A stretch of 64,000 bases of DNA from Bacteroidota bacterium (GTDB lineage: Bacteria > Bacteroidota > Bacteroidia > NS11-12g > UBA955): positions 496,001 to 560,000 of the forward strand of contig JAIYAW010000009.1 of the NCBI GenBank assembly GCA_027488835.1, given 5' to 3'. Position numbers and translations under genes: made by a program. How positions within the stretch are numbered: the stretch's first letter is position 1; every line of letters begins with the position of its first letter. The notes beneath the pieces were generated by a model. The model did no database searches and had not been told where the DNA came from. It worked only from the letters and a program-made list of their open reading frames with translations. This document shows, in pieces, positions 35,896-44,711 of the stretch.

Positions 35896-36863
35896 GACTG
35901 GAAAATAGATGCTATAAATGAATATTTATCAAACAATTTAAGATCTTTGGCCTGTTCGCCTAAACCTATGTATTTTACTGGAATATTTTGTGAGTGACTC
36001 ACACCAATAACAACCCCCCCTTTGGCGGTGCCATCTAATTTAGTAACTGCCAACGCATTTACTTTCGTAGCGAAGGTAAATTCCTTAGCTTGTTCAAAAG
36101 CGTTTTGTCCTGTAGTTGCATCAATTACCAAAATAATTTCGTTAGGCGCATCGGGTTTAAATTTCTGAATCACGCGGTTAATTTTGGCAAGTTCATTCAT
36201 CAATCCCACCTTGTTATGCAATCTACCTGCTGTATCAATGATGATTACATCGGCATTTTGTTCTACACCTTGTTTCACAGCATCAAAAGCTACAGAAGCT
36301 GGGTCGGCGTTCATTCCATGAGAAACGATTTCTACGCCTGCCCTATCTTTCCAAATATTCAATTGATCAACCGCTGCTGCACGAAAGGTATCGGCTGCAC
36401 CAAGAATTACTTTATGACCTGCTTGCGCATATTGATAAGCCATCTTGCCAATTGTAGTTGTTTTACCCACCCCATTTACACCAACCACCAAAACCACATA
36501 CGGGCGAGGAATTCCTTCAAGCGTAAAATCAGGGGCAACAGGAGCCGTTATTTCAGGCATTAAGTTGGCAATAACTTCAGCCAACCAACTATTCAATTCT
36601 TCAATATTTAAGAACCCGGTTTCTTTTGCCTTGGCCTCAAGTGCATTGATAATTTCAATAGTGGTATCAACACCTACATCAGACGTTAATAATGCTTCTT
36701 CAATTTCATCGAGGAAAGAAGCATCAATTTCACGTTTACCCGCTACAATACGACTTAGTTTAGAGAAAATATTCTCTCTGGTTTTACCCAAGGCCGATTT
36801 GGTTTCCTGAATTTGTTCTTCTGGAACGTTATTTTTCTTGTTAAACCAATTAAAAAATGCCAT
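35892..36863 (-). CDS. ftsY: Signal recognition particle receptor FtsY
   Basis: 323 residues. SRP-receptor GTPase that docks ribosome-nascent chain complexes at the membrane. The four-helix N domain occupies about 20-100. The G domain has GVNGVGKTTTIGK (P-loop), DTFRAAAVDQL, DTAGRLHNK and TKLDGTAKGG. The acidic A domain found in some proteobacteria is absent, as is usual in this phylum. It lies downstream of the rpmB-rpmG-DUF4295 terminator and leads the ftsY-rimO-bshC operon. Confidence 0.97.
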   Translation of the reverse strand: MAFFNWFNKKNNVPEEQIQETKSALGKTRENIFSKLSRIVAGKREIDASFLDEIEEALLTSDVGVDTTIEIINALEAKAKETGFLNIEELNSWLAEVIANLMPEITAPVAPDFTLEGIPRPYVVLVVGVNGVGKTTTIGKMAYQYAQAGHKVILGAADTFRAAAVDQLNIWKDRAGVEIVSHGMNADPASVAFDAVKQGVEQNADVIIIDTAGRLHNKVGLMNELAKINRVIQKFKPDAPNEIILVIDATTGQNAFEQAKEFTFATKVNALAVTKLDGTAKGGVVIGVSHSQNIPVKYIGLGEQAKDLKLFDKYSFIASIFQS

Positions 36864-36940
36864 AGTTAAATTATAGTGTAAAGATAAACTGAATGGAACA
36901 ATAAAATATTGTTTTGTTTTGTTTTAGTTCTGAATATATA

Positions 36941-36963
36941 AAAAAAAAGCCCCTAATGGGGCT
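36941..36963 (-). terminator. Terminator after the rpmB-rpmG-DUF4295 operon
   Basis: AGCCCC, a 4-nt loop and GGGGCT form a strong stem; on the minus strand it is followed by eight T. It separates the ribosomal protein genes from ftsY. Confidence 0.85.
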
Positions 36964-36985
36964 GTATAAAATATTTTTAAAAGTA

Positions 36986-37141
36986 TTACTTAGCTAATAC
37001 GTCTTTTACTCTGTCAGCAGGAACAATTTCCTCTTTGAAGCTATAAGCACCAGTTTTTGGTGATTTTACAGTTCTGATAACTTTTACTACTTCGTTACCA
37101 GCGCCTTCTTTTTTCAATGTTGCAACAACCTTCTTAGCCAT
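36986..37141 (-). CDS. DUF4295 family small protein
   Basis: 51 residues, beginning [19 protein letters not shown] and ending ADRVKDVLAK. This small basic protein is a Bacteroidota-specific family nearly always found directly after rpmG, as here, where its ATG overlaps the rpmG stop (TAATG). A ribosome-associated role is suspected from this position but is not established. It is short enough to be missed by automated calls. Confidence 0.9.
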   Translation of the reverse strand: MAKKVVATLKKEGAGNEVVKVIRTVKSPKTGAYSFKEEIVPADRVKDVLAK

Positions 37142-37323
37142 TATTTAATCTCCTTATGTAAAGTTACTTTGCGCATGTAAGGATTGTATTTTTTCAATTC
37201 AATTCTTTCAGCGGTATTTTTTTTGTTTTTAGTCGTAATGTAACGACTCATTCCAGCTACTCCAGAACCTTTTTGTTCTGTGCATTCAAGAATTACTTGA
37301 ACACGATTACCTTTTTTTGCCAT
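37141..37323 (-). CDS. rpmG: 50S ribosomal protein L33
   Basis: 60 residues, matching L33: [24 protein letters not shown] and [17 protein letters not shown]. The cysteine pairs of the zinc-binding form are absent, leaving a single C. It starts 2 nt after the rpmB stop and overlaps the DUF4295 start. Confidence 0.96.
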   Translation of the reverse strand: MAKKGNRVQVILECTEQKGSGVAGMSRYITTKNKKNTAERIELKKYNPYMRKVTLHKEIK

Positions 37324-37325
37324 GA

Positions 37326-37559
37326 TTAGATTTTTCCTTTCTTAAACAAATTGTTGATGCATGCAGTGATGCCTTTTTTATCGATGGTCTTTATAGTTGA
37401 CGCCGCAACTTTCAAAGTTATCCATTCTCCAGTTTCAGCAATGAAGAACTTCTTTGTTTGAAGGTTAGGATAAAATCTGCGTTTCGTTTTCTTGTTAGAA
37501 TGCGAAACTCTATTTCCTTTTAAGGCCTTTTTTCCGGTTAAATCACAAACGCGAGACAT
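37326..37559 (-). CDS. rpmB: 50S ribosomal protein L28
   Basis: 77 residues, matching L28: [21 protein letters not shown], then [14 protein letters not shown]. Length is normal. It is the first gene of the unit, with a good promoter 14 nt upstream of its start. Confidence 0.97.
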   Translation of the reverse strand: MSRVCDLTGKKALKGNRVSHSNKKTKRRFYPNLQTKKFFIAETGEWITLKVAASTIKTIDKKGITACINNLFKKGKI

Positions 37560-37573
37560 AGTTTTTGGGGTTG

Positions 37574-37605
37574 CAAATATAGATTTTTATTTATTTAAAT
37601 CCAAA
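37574..37605 (-). promoter_or_regulatory. rpmB promoter
   Basis: On the minus strand: TTTG (-33), a 20-bp spacer and TATATTTG (-7, 37574-37581). The -7 box is a full consensus match and lies 14 nt before the ATG. Confidence 0.65.
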
Positions 37606-37636
37606 CCTTTTGCAAAAAATCATTAAAAAATAATTC

Positions 37637-38875
37637 TTATGCATCCATTTTGGGGTTAGTTATTAATTTATTACTCGAAATCAAGCACAAAGATACGATA
37701 ATTGCGAGTATTCCCGCCTGTCTTTCAAATAAACTCTCAAACATTATACTCATACCAATAGCCAAAGCAATTGAAAAAATAAACAAGGGTATCTCCCATT
37801 TCCTTGCGGTATATACTGTAAATGCCATGGCAACAATCCAAAGCACCATTCCTATCAATCCTAATTCAATAAACCATTGTAAATACTGATTGTGCGGCGA
37901 AATCCTATTTTCAGCATCCAAATTGGACTTTAATTCATCAAACGACTGTTGCATGGTGTTTTCTATATTACACTGCCCAACGCCAAATAAAGGGTTTTTT
38001 TTACCTGCATAAATGATGGCTCCCCATGCTTCCCAGCGTTGACCAAAACTTTTGTCGTTTAAATCTTCTTTGTGCGTTACTGCACGCAAATCTTCAACGG
38101 TATTTACAATTCTGTTTTTAACCGAGGGAACAAACGCTATGGCCACCATTACAGCGGCAACCACCAATATATATTTAAGTGACAATCTACGCCTATAATT
38201 CCAAACCATGAACATTACACCTGACCAGAAGCCCAATAGTCCTGTTCTCGCCGACAAAACATGCAAAGCGATAAACAATCCCCCAAAAATCAAATAAAAG
38301 TAAAAATGAGTTCCTCCCATTTTCAATTCATGATTTTCAATTTTCCAACTGAGCAAAACCAACAAAACGAGTGAAATAATGACACTAAATTCAATGTGAT
38401 ACACGTTGCTATAAATGGGCAATGGCTTGCTTTCTAATACCATTTGCGATAAAAAGTTATAGTGCAAGGCATAGTTTAATACACTTGCAATTGACAGCCA
38501 AAAAATGGGCAAAGCAAATACATACCAATACTTTGAAAGTACGAGGTTTCTATGTTTCACAAACGACATAAGCGACGGCAGAAAAACTACGGGTAATCGA
38601 ACAAGAAATTTTGGCATCAGCTGATTTAACGCACAACCATGTGCCATTGAAATACCCATTGAAACAAAAAAGACACTGATAAACAGTGTCTGCGCGATAG
38701 ATAATGATTTTATATGAATATTTTCATTGAAATGCCAAGCGGCATTGATCAACAATAAAATTGAAGCTATGGATGCAATACTTGGTGAAAAATGAATGGC
38801 CCCTAAATAAAGTGCCAAACTTCCAATAAAAATGGAATTCCTTATGCCACTTATTGAATTACTTGGCTGTTGCAT
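37637..38875 (-). CDS. O-antigen ligase-like membrane protein
   Basis: 412 residues with about 10-12 membrane helices. The Wzy_C/O-antigen ligase signature region is visible: LSARTGLLGFWSG, then a periplasmic loop containing RWEAWG, FGVGQCNIEN and SPHNQYLQWFIELGLIG. Such proteins join or polymerise surface glycans; which glycan is unknown. It overlaps the 3' end of the LysM gene by 17 nt, so the two are probably co-transcribed. Confidence 0.85.
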   Translation of the reverse strand: MQQPSNSISGIRNSIFIGSLALYLGAIHFSPSIASIASILLLINAAWHFNENIHIKSLSIAQTLFISVFFVSMGISMAHGCALNQLMPKFLVRLPVVFLPSLMSFVKHRNLVLSKYWYVFALPIFWLSIASVLNYALHYNFLSQMVLESKPLPIYSNVYHIEFSVIISLVLLVLLSWKIENHELKMGGTHFYFYLIFGGLFIALHVLSARTGLLGFWSGVMFMVWNYRRRLSLKYILVVAAVMVAIAFVPSVKNRIVNTVEDLRAVTHKEDLNDKSFGQRWEAWGAIIYAGKKNPLFGVGQCNIENTMQQSFDELKSNLDAENRISPHNQYLQWFIELGLIGMVLWIVAMAFTVYTARKWEIPLFIFSIALAIGMSIMFESLFERQAGILAIIVSLCLISSNKLITNPKMDA

Positions 38876-39824
38876 ACTTCACGCGAACAACGGTTTTTTC
38901 ATCGAAAATCCCTAATTTATCAGCAACAAATTTGGAAACACCCACAGCGGCGCCACCATTTTTATTTTTACCTTTCACCACACACCAAACCAAATTGTTG
39001 TTTTTGGTATTCACCACTGCAACTACTTCGTTTTCTTGGGCATCGTTGAACAAAACCCAAGCCCTATCTTCACTTCCTGGTTCAACAAACTGATCTGAAG
39101 CCAATACCAAAACACCCTTTTTCTCATTTTCTTTCAATCCAGTTTCAGCATTTGGTTTCACCAATTTCTCGGGCATACCGCCTTGGTTTCTTCCTTTGTC
39201 TTCAATCTTAATCATTGCTGGTTTCGTTGGAACTACAACTGCAACTCCTTTTCCATCTTCTGGTTTGGTTTCAATTTTGGGTCTATCTTCAATTGGTTTA
39301 GCAGGCGCATTTTCAAACACCTTAACTGGCTCTACTTTTCCAGTTGAAGGATTACCATCATTCATATCACCTAAAGGATTCACCACTGGAACTTTAATTG
39401 TTTGGCCCAATGACAATCCTGCATCTCCCAAATTATTCCATTTGCGAATAATATCAACGGATGTATGGTATTTCTTAGCTATGCTATACAAAGTTTCTCC
39501 CTTTACAACAACATGGTCTGCTGTATTTTGAGTAGGGACATTTACCGTTGTGTTTCTATTGTTACCAACCGGCATATTTCTCACCACGTGAATTGACATT
39601 CCAGGCTTAATTACTGTCATTTGTGGATTAAGCGCCTGAATTTGGGGAACGGTCATCTTGTACATTTTCGCAATTTTGTATACTGTTTCCCCTTTTTTCA
39701 CCTTGTGCAAAAGGGTCAATCCAAGGGTATCTGACGATGCAGCTGGCTTAGCTACATTGACTTGAGCGCGAGCAACACTGCTAACCGCAAAAACAGCGAT
39801 AAATGCAAAAAACTTCATACTCAA
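38859..39824 (-). CDS. Secreted protein with two LysM domains
   Basis: 321 residues with a signal peptide (cleavage near ARA, residue 20). Two LysM repeats: about 37-83 (KVKKGETVYKIAKMYKMT) and about 105-150 (VVVKGETLYSIAKKYHTS). A proline/lysine-rich linker follows, then an RlpA-like/beta-rich C-terminal region of about 90 residues ending VRVKYATAK. LysM modules bind peptidoglycan, so it should act in the periplasm. No catalytic domain is recognised. Confidence 0.85.
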   Translation of the reverse strand: MSMKFFAFIAVFAVSSVARAQVNVAKPAASSDTLGLTLLHKVKKGETVYKIAKMYKMTVPQIQALNPQMTVIKPGMSIHVVRNMPVGNNRNTTVNVPTQNTADHVVVKGETLYSIAKKYHTSVDIIRKWNNLGDAGLSLGQTIKVPVVNPLGDMNDGNPSTGKVEPVKVFENAPAKPIEDRPKIETKPEDGKGVAVVVPTKPAMIKIEDKGRNQGGMPEKLVKPNAETGLKENEKKGVLVLASDQFVEPGSEDRAWVLFNDAQENEVVAVVNTKNNNLVWCVVKGKNKNGGAAVGVSKFVADKLGIFDEKTVVRVKYATAK

Positions 39825-39910
39825 AAGTACGGAGTTGCGATGTGCTATTTACAGGGTGATTTCCACAAGAAAAGGGGTGTATATAATATTAGATTAAGAG
39901 GGTAATTAGA

Positions 39911-39954
39911 GGGTTTATAAAAGTTTATGAGAGATTATAAGGGTTTATAAAGGT
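39911..39954 (+). repeat. 10-bp repeat array, locus A
   Basis: Four consecutive 10-bp units (GGGTTTATAA, AAGTTTATGA, GAGATTATAA, GGGTTTATAA) and a partial fifth. The same family recurs at 40915, 49599 and 56591. The surrounding gap, 39825-40040, otherwise shows nothing I can name. Confidence 0.75.
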
Positions 39955-40040
39955 GACTATTCTCCTATCATAAAATTGAACAACACAAAAAATAATTATT
40001 TTTTAGATAAATCAACAAGCCTTACTTTTTTTTCTAATTC

Positions 40041-40874
40041 TCATTGAACAGATAATCTAATTGGAACCTCTCTATAAGATTTAATGAATCGGCCATTGTT
40101 TTGACCTGGAACCCATTTTGGTGATTTTCGAAGAATACGAATTGCCTCAGTTGTAAATTCAGGACAAGTTTTGGTTTCTGTAATTACTTTAATATCGGAA
40201 ATTTGACCTTTTGAATCTACAATGAATCGCAATACAACAGATCCGCTGATACCATAGTCTTGGCAACGAACAGGATATTGGAAAGCACGCTGAATATACT
40301 CTCTAAATTTAACTTCACCCCCTGGGAAAGATGCTTTTACATTTGGTTTTAATTCAATTATCTCAGAATCATTATCAAAATAATCTAATGGTAAGCCAAT
40401 TGTTTCTCCAACTTGATTCTTTGGCTCATCTCCCTTTAAATTTGAAATCTCATTCCCTGTTCTTTTATTCTGTTCATCAATATCACCTACGTTATTTATT
40501 GTTTTACTATCTCCTAATTGATACATTTTAATTGTATCTGAATCTACCTCTTCCTTTATAACAGGTGGAATAAAATACATTTGTGGTTTTGTTTTGGTTC
40601 TTGCCTTCGCTTTTCCTTTTGCGTTTTTCGCGGGTAATTTTGGTTGATTTTTAGTTGTAGTTTTTGAAACTTGCTTACTTTTTGAATTTGTATCAAATGC
40701 TCCCCAATTCCCACGAGGAGTTGGAACACTTTCATCGGATGAACTTATCATTTGCAATGAAATTTGCTTCACTTTCGTTTCCGAAGTATTTGTACTAAGC
40801 TTATCCCCATTCGATTGAGCATATAGCAAGTTCACCATTACCACAAGTCCAACTATAAAAATTTTCTTAGTCAT
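40041..40874 (-). CDS. TonB C-terminal domain protein with signal peptide
   Basis: 277 residues. The C-terminal ~90 residues are a TonB_C domain nearly identical to that of the tonB gene at 42507. Shared blocks include FPGGE-KFREY-QR-FQYPVRCQD and GRFIKSYRE-PI-LSVQ. Unlike true TonB there is no cytoplasmic leader plus membrane anchor; the N-terminus looks like a cleavable signal peptide (VVMVNLLYAQ). The middle is a lysine/proline-rich linker. It may be an anchorless periplasmic relative whose job is unknown, and looks like a partial duplication of tonB. Confidence 0.85.
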   Translation of the reverse strand: MTKKIFIVGLVVMVNLLYAQSNGDKLSTNTSETKVKQISLQMISSSDESVPTPRGNWGAFDTNSKSKQVSKTTTKNQPKLPAKNAKGKAKARTKTKPQMYFIPPVIKEEVDSDTIKMYQLGDSKTINNVGDIDEQNKRTGNEISNLKGDEPKNQVGETIGLPLDYFDNDSEIIELKPNVKASFPGGEVKFREYIQRAFQYPVRCQDYGISGSVVLRFIVDSKGQISDIKVITETKTCPEFTTEAIRILRKSPKWVPGQNNGRFIKSYREVPIRLSVQ

Positions 40875-40914
40875 ATTTTCAAACTATAGTTTTTAATATC
40901 ATTAGTCTAATCAA

Positions 40915-40955
40915 TCTAAACCTTTATAACTCTTATAAACCTTTATAAACCTTTT
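40915..40955 (-). repeat. 10-bp repeat array, locus B
   Basis: On the minus strand, units AAGGTTTATA, AAGGTTTATA and AGAGTTATAA. The array reaches into the 3' end of the ABC ATPase gene and encodes its last residues and stop codon. Confidence 0.75.
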
Positions 40956-42454
40956 TTACCCATTACCATCCACTCTGCCGGAATCTCCTTCTCTACCCCG
41001 TTATCCAAATAACACCATTTATCGGCCAATGATTTGGCAACATCCAAATTATGGGTAATGAAGATATATATCAATTTCTTAGATAATTGAATGTCCCTCA
41101 ATAAATCTAAAATTTGTTTTTGAATTAAGGGATCTAATGCCGCAACTGCTTCATCAAGAATAAGCACCTCTGGTTTGGTAGACAATGCTTTGGCGATGCA
41201 CAAACGCTGTCTTTGTCCACCGCTCATTTGATCTGGTTTCGCATTCATTAATCGCTCATCAAATCCAACATCGTTTAACACTTTGATGGCTTGTTCATTC
41301 AACTCTTTCTTGGCGATAGATGGATTTTTAAATGCAATTATTTCCGAGACGGCATATAATGCGGTGTGATTTCTATTCAACGATGCAAATGGATCTTGAA
41401 ACACCATTTGAATTCCCGTTGGAGGTTTTGAGGTAATATTTTTTCCATGCAATTGAATTTCTCCATTGCTTGGTTTCTCTAGTGCAACCAATAATTTAGC
41501 TAACGTTGACTTACCAGAACCTGAAGTTCCAATCACCGCCAAAGTTTCACCCGGTGACAAACTCACCGAATAATTATTCAATGCATTTACCTGATTTTTT
41601 CCCTTACCGTAATATTTGAAAACATTTTTTACAAGTAAAACAGGATTATGAGGGATATTTATCTGAAGTTTCGGCTTTGGAACAGCGTCGAGTAATTCAA
41701 TAACATAAGGATGTTGGGGATTATTGATCAGTGAATTTGCGATACCTTGTTCTATGAGTTCTCCTTTTTTTAGGACTGTAATCTGATTTGCAAAATTGGC
41801 AACCAAATCCAATTCATGGCTCACCCAAATTAATGCACAATTCATTTCTAAGGCCAAACGGGTAAAATCTTCCATTACCTGCTTTCTTGAAAAAGAATCT
41901 AAGGCTGTGGTAGGTTCATCTGCCAATAACACCAAAGGATTGTGCAATGAGGCCATTGCTATCATCACGCGTTGTCGTTGTCCTCCACTTAATTGATGGG
42001 GATAAGAATCCATGATACGTTCAATCATTTGTCCCAATCCAACTTTTTCCAACTTATTTGAAATGGTTGCTTGGGCTTCAGCTTTATTTCCATGCACCAA
42101 AAATGATTCAAGTAACTGTTTGCCACATTTGATTTGAGGATTTAAAGCCGACATTGGTTCTTGGAAAACCATTCCAATTAATTTTCCTCGGTAAGTTTGA
42201 AATTCTTTATCTGAAAGTTTTAATAAATCTACAAATCCGTTGTTTTGCCATAACAATACTTCTCCCGACACATCAAGATTTTTGGAAAGTAATCCAATTA
42301 TTGTTAGGAGTGTTAATGATTTACCGCTTCCACTTTCGCCAATAATGGCATGGATTTCACCGGCATTGCAACAAATGCTTTCAATAAAAAGAAGCGTTTT
42401 GTTATTGGCTTGTATCCGCAGTTTGTTTATTTGAATGATGGGCTGAAGGCTCAT
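40943..42454 (-). CDS. ABC transporter ATPase with two nucleotide-binding domains (peptide type)
   Basis: 503 residues made of two fused ATPase domains of the DppD/DppF-OppF type, as in YejF. First: GESGSGKS, QEPMSALNP, LSGGQRQRV, LADEPTTALD. Second: GTSGSGKS, QDPFASLN, MSGGQRQRL, LDEAVAALD. Both halves have complete Walker A, signature and Walker B motifs. It would power uptake of peptides or similar solutes. No permease or binding protein gene lies next to it, so the rest of the transporter must be elsewhere. Confidence 0.93.
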   Translation of the reverse strand: MSLQPIIQINKLRIQANNKTLLFIESICCNAGEIHAIIGESGSGKSLTLLTIIGLLSKNLDVSGEVLLWQNNGFVDLLKLSDKEFQTYRGKLIGMVFQEPMSALNPQIKCGKQLLESFLVHGNKAEAQATISNKLEKVGLGQMIERIMDSYPHQLSGGQRQRVMIAMASLHNPLVLLADEPTTALDSFSRKQVMEDFTRLALEMNCALIWVSHELDLVANFANQITVLKKGELIEQGIANSLINNPQHPYVIELLDAVPKPKLQINIPHNPVLLVKNVFKYYGKGKNQVNALNNYSVSLSPGETLAVIGTSGSGKSTLAKLLVALEKPSNGEIQLHGKNITSKPPTGIQMVFQDPFASLNRNHTALYAVSEIIAFKNPSIAKKELNEQAIKVLNDVGFDERLMNAKPDQMSGGQRQRLCIAKALSTKPEVLILDEAVAALDPLIQKQILDLLRDIQLSKKLIYIFITHNLDVAKSLADKWCYLDNGVEKEIPAEWMVMGKKGL

Positions 42455-42472
42455 TACATTGCAATGTTACAT

Positions 42473-42501
42473 AAAAAAAGGGTGGCAAGCCACCCTTTTT
42501 T
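42473..42501. terminator. Strong bidirectional terminator after tonB
   Basis: GGGTGGC, an AA loop and GCCACCC form a perfect 7-bp GC-rich stem with an A run before and a T run after. It lies 5 bp beyond the tonB stop codon and separates the Exb/TonB operon from the ABC ATPase gene. Confidence 0.9.
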
Positions 42502-42506
42502 ATGAA

Positions 42507-43337
42507 TTATTCTTGAACAGATAATTTAATAGGAATCTCTCGATAAGATTTAATGAATCGGCCGTTATTTTGACCTGGCACCCATCTTGGAGACTTTTGA
42601 AGAATACGAATTGCTTCAGTTGTAAATTCAGGACAAGTTTTGGTTTCTTCGATTACTTTGATATCAGAAATTTTACCTTTTGAATCAACAATAAATCTTA
42701 AAACAACTGATCCGTTAATCCCTTCATCTTGACAACGAACTGGATATTGGAATTCACGTTGAACATATTCTCTAAACTTCGATTCACCGCCTGGGAAAGA
42801 AGCTTTCACTTGAGCTGTTTTAGCCTCGCCTTTATCATCTTCTCCGCTACCAGTTGGCCCACCAGTTTCGTTAGGATCTGGGAAGGTTGGATCTTTTTCA
42901 CCTTTCACGCTTTTATCGCTAGGGTTGTCAATCAAGTCTGGAGGCAAAATGTCTGCTTCTTTGGTCGCTTCAGGATTAATTCGTGGAGCTACATAAGCAT
43001 CTTGTTGCATTTCAGGCTCTTTTGGTTTTGGAAGATCTTTTGGTTTTTCAATTTCTTCTTCCGGATCTTTGATATCATCGATATTTTCAACCACGAAAAC
43101 CACTTTTTTCTTTGGCTTAGTATCTTTACCTACTTTGTCCATAATGATGGGCAAAGAAGACAAAAACAAAGAGAACACGCAAGCAATGATTGTTGCAATA
43201 ATGATACGAGAACGGTAACTTTTTCTAATTTGATAAGCACCATACTCCTTAAATCGGTCGTTAAATACCAACTCTAATCGAGAATCTGATTCAGGTTGGT
43301 TCCAACTGTTTGCTAATTGATTAAATGAATTTTCCAT
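42507..43337 (-). CDS. tonB: Energy transducer TonB
   Basis: 276 residues. A cytoplasmic N-terminus of about 45 residues (RFKEYGAYQIRKSYRSR) precedes a single membrane helix at about 46-66, a long Pro/Glu/Lys-rich periplasmic linker and a TonB_C domain at about 185-276. The layout is that of Bacteroidota TonB. It couples the ExbB/ExbD proton motor to outer membrane receptors such as the one at 26032. It is the last gene of the operon; the exbD stop is 5 bp upstream. Confidence 0.95.
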   Translation of the reverse strand: MENSFNQLANSWNQPESDSRLELVFNDRFKEYGAYQIRKSYRSRIIIATIIACVFSLFLSSLPIIMDKVGKDTKPKKKVVFVVENIDDIKDPEEEIEKPKDLPKPKEPEMQQDAYVAPRINPEATKEADILPPDLIDNPSDKSVKGEKDPTFPDPNETGGPTGSGEDDKGEAKTAQVKASFPGGESKFREYVQREFQYPVRCQDEGINGSVVLRFIVDSKGKISDIKVIEETKTCPEFTTEAIRILQKSPRWVPGQNNGRFIKSYREIPIKLSVQE

Positions 43338-43342
43338 AGCGT

Positions 43343-43972
43343 TTACAATTTAAGTTTATCAGCAACGAGTTTTTTCTCAAGGGGCATCATACCTTCATCA
43401 ATTGGGAAGTATTTAGCAATTTGAGTAATCAAAAACTCATCCATTACATCGATCATATTGGCATAAGTAGCTTTTTCATCGGCTTTAACGAGCACAACAA
43501 GTGATGCTTTTGTTTGAGCTTCATTTACTTTGTTCAATACTTTATTTTTCGCTGCAGTATCTCTTTCTGGAATTTTTGACAATTCCATCTGAAGCGAACT
43601 TAATTCTTTCAACAATGGAGAGTTGCGCTCAATTAAAATTTTACGCAATCCATCTTTTGTAAAATCGGTTTCTTCCAAAACAGTTTTATCATTAAGGGCT
43701 CCGTTGTAATAGAAAACTCTATTATTTTCGGTTAAAAGTATAGTTAAACCATTTTTTACTTCTGGTTGATCAATTTTACTTAAATCCTTAATTTTTTCTG
43801 GAAAAATCATACGCAAAACCTTAGGTTTTGAAAATGTTGAGGTTAAGACGAAGAAGGTAAGTAGCAAAAAAGCCAAATCTACCAAGGGAGTCATATCTAC
43901 CCTGGTACTCTGTTTCTTGGCCCTTTTTTTACCGCCTTTACCGCCGTCACCACCTGTGTTTAATTCTGCCAT
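43343..43972 (-). CDS. exbD: ExbD/TolR-family biopolymer transporter (second copy)
   Basis: 209 residues. A short basic cytoplasmic tail is followed by VDMTPLVDLAFLLLTFFVLTSTF, the ExbD membrane helix with the proton-carrying Asp. The rest is periplasmic. It differs clearly from the other ExbD of the operon outside the helix, so the two probably have distinct positions in the motor. Confidence 0.93.
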   Translation of the reverse strand: MAELNTGGDGGKGGKKRAKKQSTRVDMTPLVDLAFLLLTFFVLTSTFSKPKVLRMIFPEKIKDLSKIDQPEVKNGLTILLTENNRVFYYNGALNDKTVLEETDFTKDGLRKILIERNSPLLKELSSLQMELSKIPERDTAAKNKVLNKVNEAQTKASLVVLVKADEKATYANMIDVMDEFLITQIAKYFPIDEGMMPLEKKLVADKLKL

Positions 43973-43986
43973 TTCTTTTTCCTTTC

Positions 43987-44664
43987 TTAATTTGAAGGAC
44001 TTTTTTCAAGCCCGGTAATCATTTGAAACTTCTTTTCTTTAGCATCTCTAAAGACTTGGATAACAGATTTAACAACGTTATATTTTGCTCCGGCTTCAGC
44101 CTTAATTGCAAATTGAATATAATTGGTTTTGTCAAATTCCATGTTTTTCATCTTAGCCTCTTCCTCACGTGATTTGTAATCGTTGTGCGCTTCAATACGG
44201 GTATTGTAAGCCCAGTTGTACAATTCACTTGCAGAACCTCCTTTTGTAGAATCTTTAGGAATACCTTTTTGGAAATAGGCAGTTCTTTCGTTGGTTTCGA
44301 GTTCCATAAATTGTGGAATTTCTCTAACACTTATTCCAAAAGAACCAATTCCTGCAAATTTCTTGCAATCTTCTTCCGACAACATAGGAACATTATATAA
44401 TTTCAACATTTTTTTCAATACTTTTATTTTTACAGTATTGTTTGTAATGTCAATAAATGTTCTGCCACTTGAATCAATATTTACCAAAAAAGTTTGTTTC
44501 GGTATTTGAATTTCAGTAGTAGAAGAAGGTGGATCTACAATTACAGGTTCTGGAGACCTGAAACTAGAGGTTAACATGAAAAACGTTACCAATAGAAACG
44601 CCAAATCCACCATTGGAGTCATATCCAATGCAGGCGTTGAGCTAGGCATTTTTACTTTTGGCAT
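43987..44664 (-). CDS. exbD: ExbD/TolR-family biopolymer transporter (first copy)
   Basis: 225 residues. ALDMTPMVDLAFLLVTFFMLTSSF is the membrane helix with the conserved Asp. The periplasmic part is longer than in Escherichia coli ExbD and contains an extra charged helical segment around residues 155-185. It lies between exbB and the second exbD; tandem unequal exbD genes are usual in this phylum. Confidence 0.93.
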   Translation of the reverse strand: MPKVKMPSSTPALDMTPMVDLAFLLVTFFMLTSSFRSPEPVIVDPPSSTTEIQIPKQTFLVNIDSSGRTFIDITNNTVKIKVLKKMLKLYNVPMLSEEDCKKFAGIGSFGISVREIPQFMELETNERTAYFQKGIPKDSTKGGSASELYNWAYNTRIEAHNDYKSREEEAKMKNMEFDKTNYIQFAIKAEAGAKYNVVKSVIQVFRDAKEKKFQMITGLEKSPSN

Positions 44665-44711
44665 AACGTTTTATTGTTTTTAATACGCATTCAATTTAAA
44701 AAGTAAATGAA

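Noticed and set aside
36090-36563. 157-codon plus-strand frame
   Set aside because: Antisense to ftsY, whose motifs are intact; typical shadow frame.
42729-43277. 182-codon plus-strand frame rich in Phe and Ile
   Set aside because: Antisense to the tonB linker region; composition reflects complement of Lys/Glu codons.
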